A stretch of 64,000 nucleotides of DNA from Tolypocladium sp. Sup5 PDA-1 (lineage: Eukaryota; Ascomycota; Sordariomycetes; Hypocreales; Ophiocordycipitaceae): assembly GCA_000750105.3 (NCBI GenBank), contig JPHH03000070.1, forward strand, positions 93,001 to 157,000, written 5' to 3'. Under the pieces are notes generated by a model. The model searched no databases, was not told where the DNA came from, and was given only the letters and a program-made list of their open reading frames with translations. Shown here piece by piece: positions 1 through 11,918 of the stretch. Every line of letters begins with the position of its first letter. The first letter of the stretch is position 1. The position numbers and the translations under genes are program-made.

Positions 1-963
1 ATCTTCGCTTCTGCTTGTTAGAATTCCGGCAGCGCTCCAAAAGAATGATAGGGCACCGAAAACGACGGTCATCGGGATAGAGGCATTCGACAATTCATCT
101 GGATGAGCTTTAAGCCAACACCAAAAGAACGCAAACGGCCCAGCCACCATGACGCAATGATAGATGAAGACGCAGGCAAACGAAACTGAAAATACGGCCT
201 CAAGGCCCCATATCGCCGAAGTCTGGTCTCTTTCAAAACTCGTCGCCCTCTTCGGGATGCGTTCTAGGTACGTGCTGTTCGTTGCCGGTGGCATGCAGTC
301 ATGGGGAAGCAGCCAGGTGCAAGGGAAACGACAGGTATAGAAAAGATTCTCAAACAAATGGGGTGAAATTGGGGGGTTCCTAGCGTCAAAAGCTCCAGCC
401 CGGGGACTGTAAAGATAATTTTGGTCGGATGGAAGATCTCTATACTCGCGGACCATCCAGTCAAGCGTCCGTCTATTGAACGAATTCATGCGCTAGCGCG
501 TAGAGGTCGTACACATAGCTTGGAGGGAATGATATACTCTTGTGACTTGGCAATATTCTAAACGCCAAATGGAGAGCCATAATCTCAGTCTGCCTCGCTG
601 GGTTCGATAGCATTTCTTCAGTTCTTGAAAGACCCTATCGTCGGTATCTATATGGTTAACCAAGACTTGAGCCGGCTTTAGACTGCCATGCCCTCCTTTA
701 ACGCCAAATAATAGCCACCGTTGAGCTTGGATAGCTGGGTCTAGTTCAGCTACCTGAACATAATGGCCCAAGGTGGAGCTTCCTTGGCTGCGAAGTTGAG
801 TCGGAGATACGACACTAGGTGGTCCACCGCCCTGATGCGAAGATCTGTGTCTCGGAGACGATACAGATCCAGCATTTACTAACGGCGTATATATTTTTTT
901 AAGCCGCTGATGATGGTGGTGTGGCTGGTGATGCAGGAGGCACTTTTCGAAACATGCGTCCAA
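1..963 (-). pseudogene. Fungal membrane protein of unknown function, 3' end beyond window, probably broken
   Basis: The reverse strand reads as one frame from about 963 to the window edge apart from a TAG at 493-495. The N-terminal half holds WLLFGVKGG and RGRLRLWLSIWRLEYC. The part after the stop holds NSFNRRTLDWMVREYRD, FYTCRFPCTWLLPHDC, YLERIPKRATSFE and IWGLEAVFSVS, followed by two hydrophobic segments near the edge. From memory this order matches a large family of uncharacterised fungal proteins that end in two membrane helices. The stop, and a +1-frame stretch YDLYALAHEF at 511-482, suggest a frameshift pair or decay rather than a clean intron. The true start may lie upstream in another exon. 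No function is known to me. Confidence 0.55.
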
Positions 964-1482
964 ACCAGGTTATCAAAGGCACTCCTGACTGGGGTTTGCC
1001 ATCCGACAAGGCGAGTATCTTTGCCATAAACTCGTGTTGTTCGGCGGACATTTCTTCCTACTGCTGCGCACCATAGGTTTGCTAAACGTTAGCCTGCTAG
1101 ACTTTAGCGTCATCCGCGTTGAAGTCTTGCACTTACACATTTCTAGAACATTCGAGACTCGCTATCTTGCAACATCCGCTTTCGTGGTTTTAGAGGCCAC
1201 CAATTCTACGTCACTTGAGTTTTGTCCTCTACCCACGCTTTTACTCTATTCGAAATCGAGAGATCCTGCTCCTGTGACACCTAAACGTGCTCTTTAGGTA
1301 TCGACTGAAGCATATGCCTCAACTCCGCTGGCAGAAACAACAGCAGGAAGTCCTTCCGTAAACTTCGAAATGATCTAGAATCTCGTAGAAAAACTTTCAG
1401 GTAGGAGTTGTAAGGGAATTCGTCTCTCTCAAGGCCGTTATCGGACCCTGATGTTAGAGATTCATTATCAATGTCTTGGCCT
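964..1482. other. Gap without a supported gene
   Basis: About 520 bases between two decayed minus-strand genes. An 87-codon plus-strand frame at 1034-1297 has no recognisable motif. Nothing else is seen. Confidence 0.4.
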
Positions 1483-1935
1483 TCAAATGGGTCCGCCGGT
1501 CTCCATGAAGCTTCTGCGAGCCATGTCTCGATGCGGAGCTCCCAGACTTCCTCCTGCTTGTTTTTTTAATAATCTAGCGATAGCTTGTTTAGCTTTGGAT
1601 TTAGCTGGCTTAGCTTCAGTTTCAGCTTCAGCTTCCTCTGAGAAGCTCTTGTGAAATGATTCCAGCGGCCGCCGCAAGTCCTCCACAAAGCGTTGTCTGC
1701 CCATTTTAGCCATGGCCTTCTCACATAGGGCTCTGAATTGAGGTTGCTCAACTAGGAGCGTCCTTATCAGAACCGTTCGAGTCATTCTTTCGTTAGACAA
1801 CTTGATTTCCCGGATGCACTCGCCCGTATCGGCGCGCCATAGCCGGACCGTCCCATCGTCCGAGGCGGATGCTACGAGCGCCGATTCGTGCGAGAAATCA
1901 GCTGCGACCGACAGGGATGTATTGTCTACCCTCTA
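1483..1935 (-). pseudogene. WD40-repeat gene relic
   Basis: Reverse-strand translation from 1932 gives one recognisable WD40 blade, VASASDDGTVRLWRADTG, followed in the same frame by LSNERMTRTVLI and a helical, lysine/glutamate-rich tail containing the low-complexity run EAEAETEAKPAKSKAK. A TAG at 1933-1935 closes the frame upstream, and no further blades are readable to the right. WD40 arrays are typical of HET-E/NACHT-type fungal proteins, which turn over quickly. With a single blade this is best read as the 3' remnant of such a gene fused to unrelated sequence. It could be a last exon, but no convincing upstream exon was found. Confidence 0.45.
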
Positions 1936-2245
1936 GGTCGTAGTAAGGCACTGAGAGGTGTTGGCTGACGTACAGACGTATAGACTGGACTATACGGTAC
2001 CAAACGAAACATTCGACTCTCACGACAAAAGATACAAATCTGCGTGTATGCTAGTTTCAAAGACCACAGGAGCTGAGAATTGTCCCACAGTCGATTCCAG
2101 ATCAAGACGGTAAAACAGTTCCTGGGATGAGTGGCCCACCCAATGCGAAATGCCGACAGTATCACGTCGTTTTGCGCGAGTTGGAGAAGGATAACGATCT
2201 CAATCCGTGGCATCGGGCCGCCTGCATCCGCCCATTCAATGCCAT
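1936..2245. other. 3' flank of the potassium transporter gene
   Basis: About 310 bases between the WD40 relic and the Trk stop codon. No coding or repeat signal recognised. Confidence 0.4.
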
Positions 2246-4716
2246 CTACGAGGTGTCCAAACTCAACCTTCGACTCGACATGGTTCTCCTGATACGATGA
2301 TCCTCCTCCTCATCACGATGCAGCTGCTCCCCGGGCAAGCGCACGGCACGGTCTAACGCAACAGGCAGCCCCCGGTGCCGGCCACGCAGCATGACGAGGC
2401 ACAGAACAAGCTTGCTCGCGGTATGCCACGCCCCGCAGAAGCTATAATCGGCCGTCGGTATCCCCACGGAGATTCCCACGCTGCCGTATGCGGACACAAC
2501 TTCGAAGATGATGTTAAAGACGGAGAAGACCAGAGGGTCGTCCATGAAATGCGATGTCTCGATCGTAGTGATCACGAGGACCGCCAACACTAGCCACCAG
2601 ATATCGTGGGCGAGTTGCCCGTGGATCTGCCGGCTAATGAAGCTGGTACGGCTGTCAGGGCTGGCGCTGCTGCGTGGACGGCCAAGTGAGGCGGGGGAGT
2701 CATCCCGTTTGTCGCCACGCTTCAAGGGTGAGACGCCGACGCCTTGCCACGTCGTAAATGTGTGCTGCAGGGCGCGCCCAATTTCGGCGGCCGTGTCGGA
2801 GCGGCTGAGACGGCGGAAGAGAGTTTGAGGGCTGGTCAAGGTCGGTTTCGTTGGAGAGCTGGAGCCATGGCTACTGTCAGTAGAAGCGTGCGCGTGGTAC
2901 CTGGGGATATGGTGGGAGAGGAGCGGCGCAGCAGCCTCTGGGTCGGAGTCGGATTGGACAAACTGGTCATCGCGATAGACGCCGAGCGAGCGCTCCTCGT
3001 AGACATTGGAATGGCGCATCGTTATGACCACGGGGTACACGGAGATGTACATCATGATGACGTACAAGACCTGGAGACCGATGTAGAGTTGGGAGATGGG
3101 CACGACGTAAAATCCACCACTCCGGACGGCTAGCAAGAGGTTGTTAGTATGATGACAGTGTCTGGGTCACAGCCTGGCAGGGGCTTACCGAGGGCCTGGA
3201 ACAGGCCGTCAAGGACGCGAGGACCTGTAGGGATGCGCTCGATGACAGGGTTTCCGAGATTTAGAAGCTCAAAGCCAACCCAATCCACGGAGTTGAGTAA
3301 GACGAGCATGAAAAAGAGCCACCAGGTAGGGCGAGATGGAAATAGGTTTGTGTAAACCCGGCGAGGATACTTGAGGATGAACTCGAGCGTAGCCTTGAAC
3401 TCACAATATGCCTGTTCAGCAGTGGTAATTTTCAGCAGCTTAAGACCTGACCATATTATAAGGCGCAGGAAAAGAGGATACGCCGTGTTGCCAGCAAGAA
3501 TCATCAGACCCATCGTGATAAGGACGAAGTACGCGTTCTGGAAGGGAACCATGTTCGCATCGAGGAGCGACATGCCCGAGTTGTTGAACGCCGAGACCCC
3601 GTTAAAGATGCCGAGCCACCATGGTTCGATGCCGTTTCCTCTTGCTGTTTCCGGCATGTTGTTATTGATCCAGGCTCCAAGTGCGATGCATCCCAGGAAC
3701 TGCCAGAGGAAGAAGTACAGTGGTACTGTGTAGGCGAGGACCAGGAGGGCGCGATACTCGCACCCGCCGAGGTGCTCGCGCTCCTCGCTGGTCAGTTCCT
3801 GGAACTGGCCGTTGCGGCCGGAGGCGCGGTGCATTAGGAAGTGATGCATGTCAAAATCGACTTTCTCCTGGTCCGGTGGCGCCTTGCCAACTCCATTTCT
3901 CCGCGCCGGTATGTTCTCATGCATGTTCGAAATGCCGGTTGACGAGGCATTATGGCTTGCGGCGTTCGGATGCGGCCGATCGACGAAGGCAATGTGTCCG
4001 CTAGAGCTGACCGGCTCCAGGAGCGCCTCCGGCGGCGCCTCCAGGGGTGCGTCACCCCTGACCAAGACATCCTGCGTCCTTGAGGCCTCACCAGGCTCCA
4101 GGTAGGGCAATGACAAAACGCGCTGCGTTCTGGGCCGGGCCTCGTCCGCCACTGGCCTGTTCCTATCCGGAGTTGGCGGTGCGGGTTCGTTATGTGACTC
4201 CCTACTCCCTGTCGCAGGCAGGGCGGTATCGGGCACTGGGACGGTCTGGGCTTTGCGGAACGAGATGGCGTGCCGCAGCTTGGGCAGACTCGGCAACACG
4301 GTACTGGAGCGGCGATTGAGCCTGCGAACGCGCTCCGCGCGCACAATATCGTCGAAGCGCTTCTCGAAAATGTGTTTTCGGGCCAAGACAGTCCAGATAG
4401 AGACCCAAATGACGCTGCCCAGCAAGATGAGGATAAAGAGCATGATCTGTTGCCAGGTTGTTATCATGCTAAGGTTTACCGTGTTCAATCCCGCCTCGGT
4501 CATTGCCGATATAACGAGGAACAGACTATCGGTATAGCTGATGCTGAAGGCAGGATCGGAGGACCCCCAGAAAACAACAGAGGCAATAAGGCACACGATA
4601 ACGAAGTAGGCATAGTGAATGGTGATGAAGTTCAATGGCGGAAGGTATCTGCGTATTCGCCGAAGGGTTTCTGAGAGCCGTGGGTGGTTGTTGGTGAAGT
4701 CCCCCCAGCGCGACAT
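2246..4716 (-). CDS. trk1: Trk-type high-affinity potassium transporter
   Basis: Two exons, complement(2246..3129, 3189..4716), about 803 codons. The donor GTAAGC at 3188 and an acceptor ending at 3130 join LDGLFQALA to VRSGGFYVVP. The protein imports K+ across the plasma membrane. All four pore-loop signatures of the Trk/Ktr/HKT superfamily are visible in order: SAMTEAGLNTV near the N-terminus, SAFNNSGMSLL, AVRSGGFYVV and SAYGSVGISVG. A long polar cytosolic loop rich in Pro, Arg and Ser separates the first pore unit from the others, as in fungal Trk1. The C-terminus LRGRHRGLPVALDRAV with EEEDHRI is also typical of fungal Trk. The start at 4716 sits just before the first hydrophobic segments. 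No defect seen. Confidence 0.93.
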
Positions 4717-5834
4717 TTCTGTGAAGTTCTACTGGATGACCGAGGGTATGACTTGGTGACGACCGTGCAAAGGCTTAGGGATGCCAAGGTATCATGTTGC
4801 CATCAATTGGGGTTGGATTAACCGTGTAGGAGCACTGTAACCAGGGCTGAAGGGCCACGCGACAGGGCCGGCTGTTCGAGTACAGCGCTGCTGCAGGCGG
4901 CACGGAATAATGGTCGGAACGGCGATCGCGTACGAGCACCCTTGCTGGGGACTTTACGTCCCGTCACTAAAAGTGGGTCCCGGACGGTCAGAGCATCCCT
5001 TTAGCTGTCTCTGACGTGGCGAAACTTGGCCGTCTCGCTTGTACTTCGTAACCCTGGCATCATAGCATCTCATCTCCCGGGACATGGGCCGCTCGCGATC
5101 GGGCTGGCTTTCTCATTGTAGCGGAGACTATGGACTGTTTGCAACTGTTCTGGCTCATCATATCTACAACACTCGGGACGCGGCTACTCCGGATGACTTT
5201 TTGAGGTTACAGCAGCAACAGCAGACCGAGCGTGGACTACCCGTGACTGCAAACCCGAGGCGTCCCAGGCAGGCCGAACGGAGCCTCACGGTGGCGAGCT
5301 TACCAGCTCCCCAGTCCAACAACGAACCACAACGCACCTACACAACGGCAAGCGACCACGCACGTACACAGACAGGTCACAAGGAGAACCGCCCAGCGTT
5401 GACCAAAGGTGTGCGAATTAAGACATTACTCTAGGTATCACCCGTCACCCGTCACCCAGGCCCGCCAGCCGCAGCAGAACCTAATAACCAACACCGCATC
5501 CGCCCCTCTCCCTTTTTGTTCCCCCTATGCCTCGACACGTATAAAAATGATGGCCCAGAATGAGCAAAACAGTAACGGATCCAACCGCAACATCAGCGTC
5601 CAAGTCCAGCGGTATCCCAACTCGTATCGTACAACACGCCTGCCGACCCCAGTACAGTGGATGATAGGTGAGGTTTGGGTATCTCCTTGCTGCCGCAGCA
5701 TGCTCCGCCTTGTTGCAACAGTACATCATGCTGGGCATGAAAGAGTCGGGTTTCGATCCCGGTCCAAGAAGCGCCATACTCCCGTCATGCTGCTGCCCCC
5801 TCTTGACCTTGTCGATCGCAGATGCCGCGTCCGC
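4717..5834. other. Intergenic region upstream of trk1
   Basis: About 1.1 kb holding the trk1 promoter and the 3' flank of the hydrolase gene. It includes a CAG-rich patch near 5210-5225. Frames here lack recognisable domains and are treated as noncoding. Confidence 0.45.
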
Positions 5835-8778
5835 TCACCGGCCGCTGAGCGTCCCCCTCCTCCCCCTCTCGCGGTCCTTGCGCCCGTCCGCGCCCGTCGC
5901 CCGCATCCAGTCCTCCCACTCCTTGCTCATCTCCATGAGCACCGAGCCCATGACGCCCGCGCTCGCCATCAGCCCGTGGCCCTCACCCTCGAGCACGCGC
6001 ACCTCGCACCGCCGCATCGTCTTGCCCAGCCACTTGACGTTCTCGACGGGCACGCGCGTGTCCCGGCTGCCGTGGTGGATGACGACGGGCCGCGTGATGT
6101 CCACGTAGCGGAAGCCGATGGTGTGCCGCCGCTCGAGGCACACGAGCAGGTCGACGGCCGGGTTGGCGCCCGTCGTCGCGAGCTCCCAGATGGCGTGCGT
6201 GAGGCGCATGTCGTACGTCATCTGGCGCTCCTTGTCGGCCATGGCATCGGCCGCCGCCGAGAGGACCGCTGAGCTGCCGTTCATGGCGCCTTGGGGCGGG
6301 TGCATGCGGTCCATGTTCTCGGTCGCGTTGGGGGACTCGAGACCGCCATCGGCGTGCTGCTGTGACGGCGTGTTCGCATCCTTTCCGTAGACTCCGTACC
6401 CAAAGTTCTCTTTGTCCATGGACGTGGCGTTGCGGCTCGGCGTGCCGTTGGCCTCCTTGCCGGCCGCTTTTTTTCTATTTCGCCGCGGGTTCTTGGGCAG
6501 GGAGCTCGTGATGGAGCTGCTCGTGGCGGTCATGAAGCTCGAGTTGGCCGCCTTCAGTATGGGCGTGGGCAGCGCTCGGAGGATCTTTTGAGACGTTGGA
6601 ATGGCGTTGGTGGGCGGCATGCTCTGCGACGTGCCGAAGACGCTCATCTGAGAGGGCGGGATCCAGGGGGCCAAGAGGTGGATTCTGCCGCGGATATGCT
6701 GCGGCATGCGCAACGCCGTCGCGAGGGCGTAGATGGCGCCGGCTGAATGGGCCAGGATGGAGAACTTGGTAATCTTGAGCGCCTGGCAGATGGCGTAAAC
6801 GTCGTCTGAGCACCACATTAGCGACATGAAATCTCCATGACAGGGTCAACCCGTAGCACTCACCGGGCCAGCTGAGGGGCGTGGCCGTGCCGTCCGAGTA
6901 CGGCTCGCTGTCTCCCACGCCGGGCCGATCGGGCGTGATGAGCCGCAGCTTCAGCGTCAGGGCCAGCTCGTCGTAAAAGGCCGTAATGTACCTCGTCAGG
7001 CCCATGCCGACGCAGCAGAAGACGGCCGAGCCGTCGGCGTCGCCCACCTCGGAAAAGGAAATGATACGGCCCGTCTGGGGGTGCCGGATCTTCTGAGACA
7101 AGCGTGGCGAGCAGAGATACGACTCGACGGCGTCGTCGACGGAGTCAGCCGAGTCAGGGCGCTCGTAGCCCGTCGGCATCGCCGTCTGGGCCGGGTCGGG
7201 AGACGTGACGCTGGCCCGCGACTCGCTCCGGGGGCTCATCGGCCCGGCGGAGAGGCGCTTGAGCCGAGAACTGCTGCGCTTGAGCTTGAGGGCCTCCTTG
7301 GGTCCCGGGCTCAGCCGCCCCGAGAGACGGCTGCTGCTCCGCTCGGCGCTGTGGTCGTCGCGCCGGCGTCCGCCGGATACGGCGGGAAAGGGGGCGCCGT
7401 CGCCGTCGTCGTACTCGGCGGTGCGGGCACCCACGCTGTACTCTTCGGCGCGGCCGCTCTCGCGCACCTGGCGGCTCGCGGACGACGTGGCCTCGGGCGG
7501 CGTGGTCAGTTCGTCGGGCCCCAGGAGGAACGACTTGGCCGCCGCGATACCGAGACCAGCATCCGGCTCTGAGCGGCCGTGGCCCTTGCCCGCGGCGTCG
7601 CGGCTGCGGTTGTACTCGTCTGCCTCGAGGATAGCATCGCCGACATTGCCCTCGCTGTCCCGCTTGGACCGGCGCGCGCTGGTCCGCTTCCGTTGCGAGC
7701 TATGCGAGCCCGTCTTCCTCAGGCTCGAATCCCGCGCCGGGATGGGCTTGGGGCTGTCCATGGCCTTTTCCCTGCCGCCGCCAGCGCCGGGGTTGTCGCT
7801 GCCGGTGCCGGGCTCTTCTTTGATGGCCGTCTCGGCGAGAAAGGGGTCGGGTCTGCCGCTGCCGCCGCCGCCGACGCCGCTATGTATACTACTGCCGCTG
7901 GGTCCGGCCGCAATGGCGGTGCCGGTGGTGGCCCCCGGGGCGCCGCCGGAGAGGCGCTTCCGCTCAAACTCTCGCTCGCGGAGGCGCTCCTTGGAGCTCA
8001 TGTACATGAGGCCCTTGCTGCTGCGGGTCGTCTTCTTGCCCCAGCTGTCGTGGGAGCGGCGGGGCCTGAGCTCGGGGGTGGGCGCGGAGCCGCGTTCGAT
8101 GGAGAGGTTGCCGATGCTCTGGGCGTCGTCATTCTTGGAGTTGAGGGAGCCGCGGGACGAGGGCCGGGAGACGTTGGCGCTGGCGCCGCCGCCGGCGCTG
8201 CGGAGAAAGGAGCGCAGGCCGGAACCGCTGTCGCGGCTGGAGCTGCGGCGGGCGGGCGGGGGGCTCTTGGGGGCCGTCAGGGAGGAGAAGCCGCTCGGGG
8301 GCTTGGAGGTGCGGACGACGGGCGGGCTGGCGGCGATTTCGTCGAGGGAGACGGGCTCGCGGCTCGCGGCATCGAGGCCGGTGCGGTTGTAGGCGCCGTA
8401 GTCGACGCCGAAGCTGCCGGAGGGAGAGGTCGGGGAGGCCGTCGTCGCGTTCGTCGCGTTCCTCGTGTTCCTCGTGGCCGGGCTCGGGCTCGCGGGGAGG
8501 GAGAAGCCGGCGGCGGAGGGGTGCGCGTCGAAGTGGCTGCTGGCGGGCTGCGAGATGACGCTGAGGCTGGTGATGAGGTTGGAGATGACCTCGGGGCTGG
8601 CGGGCGGGACGGCGGCGCCGGCGGTGCGCTTGACGGGCGAGTGGCGACGGGAGCGGGCGGCGCGCGGGTCGTGATGCTGATGCTGGTGCTGAGGATGCTG
8701 GGCATGGGCGTGCTTGTGGTGGTGGTGGTGGTGGCGGGTCGGGATAGGGGGCACGTCGTCGGGGGCGCTCCCGTCCAT
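5835..8778 (-). CDS. Large alpha/beta hydrolase with disordered N-terminus
   Basis: Two exons, complement(5835..6805, 6864..8778), 961 codons. A GTGAGT donor and CTCAG acceptor join LSWP to DDVYAICQ. The first ~570 residues are low complexity: a histidine run near residues 16-21, then Ser/Arg/Pro/Gly-rich sequence. The hydrolase fold follows. SEVGDADGSAVFCCVGMG and TPDRPGVGDS form the oxyanion-side strands. AHSAGA (Ser about residue 659) is the nucleophile elbow, with Ala replacing the first Gly of GxSxG. GSRDTRVP offers the acid and EGEGHGLM the histidine. A polar insertion rich in Asn and Lys sits in the cap region. Substrate unknown; this resembles conserved ascomycete hydrolases of unknown role. 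The start at 8778 is the first Met of the frame, just before the His run. Confidence 0.85.
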
Positions 8779-10557
8779 GGCCGCGGCTGGCTGCTGCAGC
8801 TGCTGCTGGAGGCGCGGCTCTCGCTCCTCTCGCCGCCCTTGCGTCGGTCTGCGCGTGAGTTTGCGTCTGCAGGAAGCACGAAGACGATGTGGAGCGGGCG
8901 CGAGATTGGAGCAGCCTATGACTCGGCGCGGGCTGGCATTACCGTGGCCGTCTCGGTGGTGGTGGTGGTGCTGCTGCTGCTGCCGCTGCAGCTGTGGTCC
9001 AGTGCACGAGGCGGCCCGAGGCTCCTGCTTGGCCGCGTCCCAGGTCGGTCGACGCCAGTACCCGATGTTCAGGTGGTTCAGGTCGCGCAGGCGAGAGGAG
9101 GCTCGTTAGTGCGCGTCGACGACGGTACGTACGCAAGGAGTCGGGTCTGCGCTGCGCAGGAGACGGGACGGCGGTCTGGTACAGTACGGTACGGATGGGT
9201 GGTGGTGGAGTCTCAGAGTCGGTCGGGCCCCCTTGGTTCGCTGGGCCGCACGGGACAAGCGAGAGCGGTGGGCGAGCAGTGGGCGAGCAGTGGGCACTGA
9301 CCTCGCCCACGCTCTCCAGGAGGTTTCCAGGTTCCCAGCTAATAATAAAGCACCGGACGATGGACAGGGGCTGAGTGTTGATCCCCTGGAGCCGTGGGCC
9401 GTGGCCCATTCGTCCCGGCGGCCGAGAGGAGACTAGCGGTCCGACTCATTTGCGGGAAGAGGCGGAGAGGTCGCGAGACGGATAGGGAGGCAAGGGAGGT
9501 TTACATAGGTCGTGTCTTGAGACTCAACCTCGTACGACATAGTAATCTACGTTGTTATGGTTAGGCCGAGCCGTGGAGAGGCGAGGCCCAGTCGCGACTC
9601 ATTCACGCATTTGATTAATCCATCGAGGCGTTCGCCCGCCCGGCACGGCGGGTCGATCCGAGGCTCACCTCGCCTTGATTAGCCGCCACAGCCGGCATCC
9701 AGACTGGATTCTCGCGATGCGCCTCCCGTGGCATCGCGTACTTTCTGCCGGGCCTCCTTCCGGCCTCAACGCTCCCGCTGTCCTGCCCAGGGGCTGGAGA
9801 TTTGTGTTTCAAGGCACGTCTATTTCGGGTGCCAAATTGGCATGGATTCCGTGCTGTTGGGTCGCTCCCGCGTGGCGCCCCCGTGAACCCGATGGCGCGC
9901 GCGCGTTATACGTGAAACGGCTCCCGTCGCGGCCCAGCCCAGCCCAGACCAGACCCGGTGCATTGAGAGGGCGTCTGCGTCTGCGGCCGTTATTGGGGGC
10001 TTGGTTTTCCCGGGGTGCCGGGTCCGAAGCCTGTTGGAGCCGCATCTCCACTGCCGGCAGCCTCATCGCCAGACTCGGGCTCAAGCTCAAGCTCAAGCTC
10101 AAGCCCAGCAGGGGCAATTCTTTGCGGCACAAATGGGCTTCCCTCGCCGATGCAGAGGCGGTTGTGGTTATGATGGAAGCCACGCAGCTGCCCTGTCGAG
10201 AACTCCCGCGAGCAGCAGCGACGTTGACTTGACGATGAGACTGTGCGTCAACTCCCTCTGCAAACATCGAGACAAAGACGACGACTCCTTCGACGCACAG
10301 GTTTTGCGTGTTTCCTTTGGAACACAGTGCCGGTGCGCGCCTCGTCTCATCACCAACGGCACCCACGACGCCGTCGTCTTTGTGCCATGGCAACAGGAAC
10401 AGGAACAGGAACACGCGCGACCTCGTCGGTGAACAGGATGGCCATCGGCACAAGCTTCTCGCGAGCATGAAGTAGATAACCGGTCTGTATTCTCCTCACG
10501 CCCCCTCTCTCGTCTCTTTCTCTCTTCGTCTACACTTCTCGGGGGAAGATTCATATA
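8779..10557. other. Divergent intergenic region of 1.8 kb
   Basis: It lies between the hydrolase (minus) and the hydroxylase-like gene (plus), so it carries both promoters. Seen directly: CT/GA-rich tracts, a CTG-rich patch near 8970-8990 and a short hexamer repeat at 10079-10103. Long frames on both strands here are Arg/Pro-rich by-products of GC content and are not called. A C/T-rich tract at 10500-10545 precedes the downstream start codon, as is common in fungal 5' leaders. Confidence 0.4.
10079..10103. repeat. GCTCAA hexamer microsatellite
   Basis: Four head-to-tail copies of GCTCAA within the divergent intergenic region. Confidence 0.8.
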
Positions 10558-11697
10558 ATGGCCAAGTATCTTCCTCGCTGGATTCGCCGGCTCGGCTTCG
10601 ACTGGTACGTCTTCGCGCGCGTGCTGACGGACCTCTTGCTCTTCATCCCCGTTCTCTGCCACTTCCCATTCCCGTCGCGCCCCTGGTGGCCGTTGTCCTG
10701 GCTGCCGTTCTCCCGGTGGCCGTGTGCCCTCTCCTGGTGGCCGCGCGCCTCCTCCTCCAACTACCTCTTCGTCTACATGACCTGGTCCGCGCTCGTCTTC
10801 GCCCACCGCCCCCTGACCATCCACGTTGCCGGCGTGGCCGCCATCCGCGCCGCCCTCTGGCTCATGCCGTCCCTCGCGATGCTGCTCCTCAACGTCGCGG
10901 CGCCGGGCCTCGCCAGCCGCATCAAGCTCGGCGGCCGGGGCTCGCTGCCGCCGCGCGGGCTCGGTCGGCTCGGCAGGACCCTGCTCCTCGCGCTCACGCT
11001 GGCCGTCGACGGCGCCGCGAGCCACGCCTTCGCGGCCGCCTTCGGGAGGCCCGAACTCCGCACGGGGAGGATCCCGCCGCGGGCGGGGGAGGTCTTCAGG
11101 CACCTCGCGATGCTGCTCTCCGCGCGCGAGGCCCTCACGTACTACATCCACCGCTTCGTCCTCCACGGCCCCGCCGCCCGGCTCGTCGCCCGGGCGCACC
11201 GCCAGCACGCGCACGCCTCGTCCGGGGCCCCCTATAGCCTGCAGCTCTTCACCGACCACCCGCTGCCGCTGCTTCTCCATCGCCTAGCGCCGCTGTACGT
11301 GCCCGCGCTGCTGCTGCGCCCGCACCTCCTGACCTACTTCCTCTTCGTCGCGCTGTGCACCGTCGAGGAGACCGCGGCGCTGAGCGGGTACTCGGCCGTC
11401 CCGGGCATCCTCCTGAGCCGCTTGGCGCGGCGTACGGCGGTGCACTTCACCCGAGGGGGCGCCGGCTTTTCCGCCTGGGGCATCCTCGACTGGGTGCACG
11501 GGACGGGCCGCGGACGGGGTGTGCTCGAGGGCGTGGGGGGAGAGGCGGACAGGCACCGTGTCGCCAAGCTGGCGAAGAGCAACAAGAGTCGGGGCGTTGG
11601 GTTTCTGCAGAGCGGGCTGGACTCGATCAGGGGTGGCAGCGGCAAGGTGCGGAAGGAGACGAAGACGAAGACGAAGACGAGGACGAAGCGGAGATAG
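10558..11697 (+). CDS. Fatty-acid hydroxylase / sterol-desaturase-like membrane protein
   Basis: Single exon, 379 codons. Several hydrophobic segments alternate with Arg-rich loops. The histidine motifs of the di-iron fatty-acid hydroxylase superfamily are present: HRFVLH at about residues 197-202 (HX3H type), then HRQHAH at about 213-218, then a less regular third cluster HFTRGGAGFSAWGILDWVHG. Such enzymes hydroxylate or desaturate lipid or sterol chains at the ER membrane. An early Trp/Pro-rich stretch (PWWPLSWLPF) and a basic C-terminal KTKTKTRTKRR tail are unusual; the tail could act as an ER-type basic signal, which is inference. The third cluster departs from the classic HXXHH, so activity is not assured. 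The gene is convergent with iml2, with a 221-base gap. Confidence 0.8.
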   Translation: MAKYLPRWIRRLGFDWYVFARVLTDLLLFIPVLCHFPFPSRPWWPLSWLPFSRWPCALSWWPRASSSNYLFVYMTWSALVFAHRPLTIHVAGVAAIRAALWLMPSLAMLLLNVAAPGLASRIKLGGRGSLPPRGLGRLGRTLLLALTLAVDGAASHAFAAAFGRPELRTGRIPPRAGEVFRHLAMLLSAREALTYYIHRFVLHGPAARLVARAHRQHAHASSGAPYSLQLFTDHPLPLLLHRLAPLYVPALLLRPHLLTYFLFVALCTVEETAALSGYSAVPGILLSRLARRTAVHFTRGGAGFSAWGILDWVHGTGRGRGVLEGVGGEADRHRVAKLAKSNKSRGVGFLQSGLDSIRGGSGKVRKETKTKTKTRTKRR

Positions 11698-11918
11698 CAA
11701 GGAGGATGCGGGTGGTCCTCTGAATGTGATACCCACGGCGTTTATCTCTATATAAGTCGTTTCCCGTTGCGTGTAAGCCATGTAAACGAGTTCGCCCGTG
11801 TAGTTCTTTACCTTGTACCGTCCCGGCCGTCTATGTGCGCAAAAGCCCCCTCCCCAACCCCTTTTATGCATCCCCATCATCTCATCACCGTGACACACCC
11901 ATCTCCGTACAACTCTCC

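Noticed and set aside
5084..5434. 116-codon plus-strand frame with a glutamine run
   Set aside because: It sits in an intergenic region, has no domain and shows low-complexity composition.
7205..9300. Plus-strand frames of 395 and 573 codons opposite the hydrolase
   Set aside because: They are antisense to the low-complexity Ser/Arg/Pro region of the hydrolase and have Gly/Ala/Arg bias and no domain.
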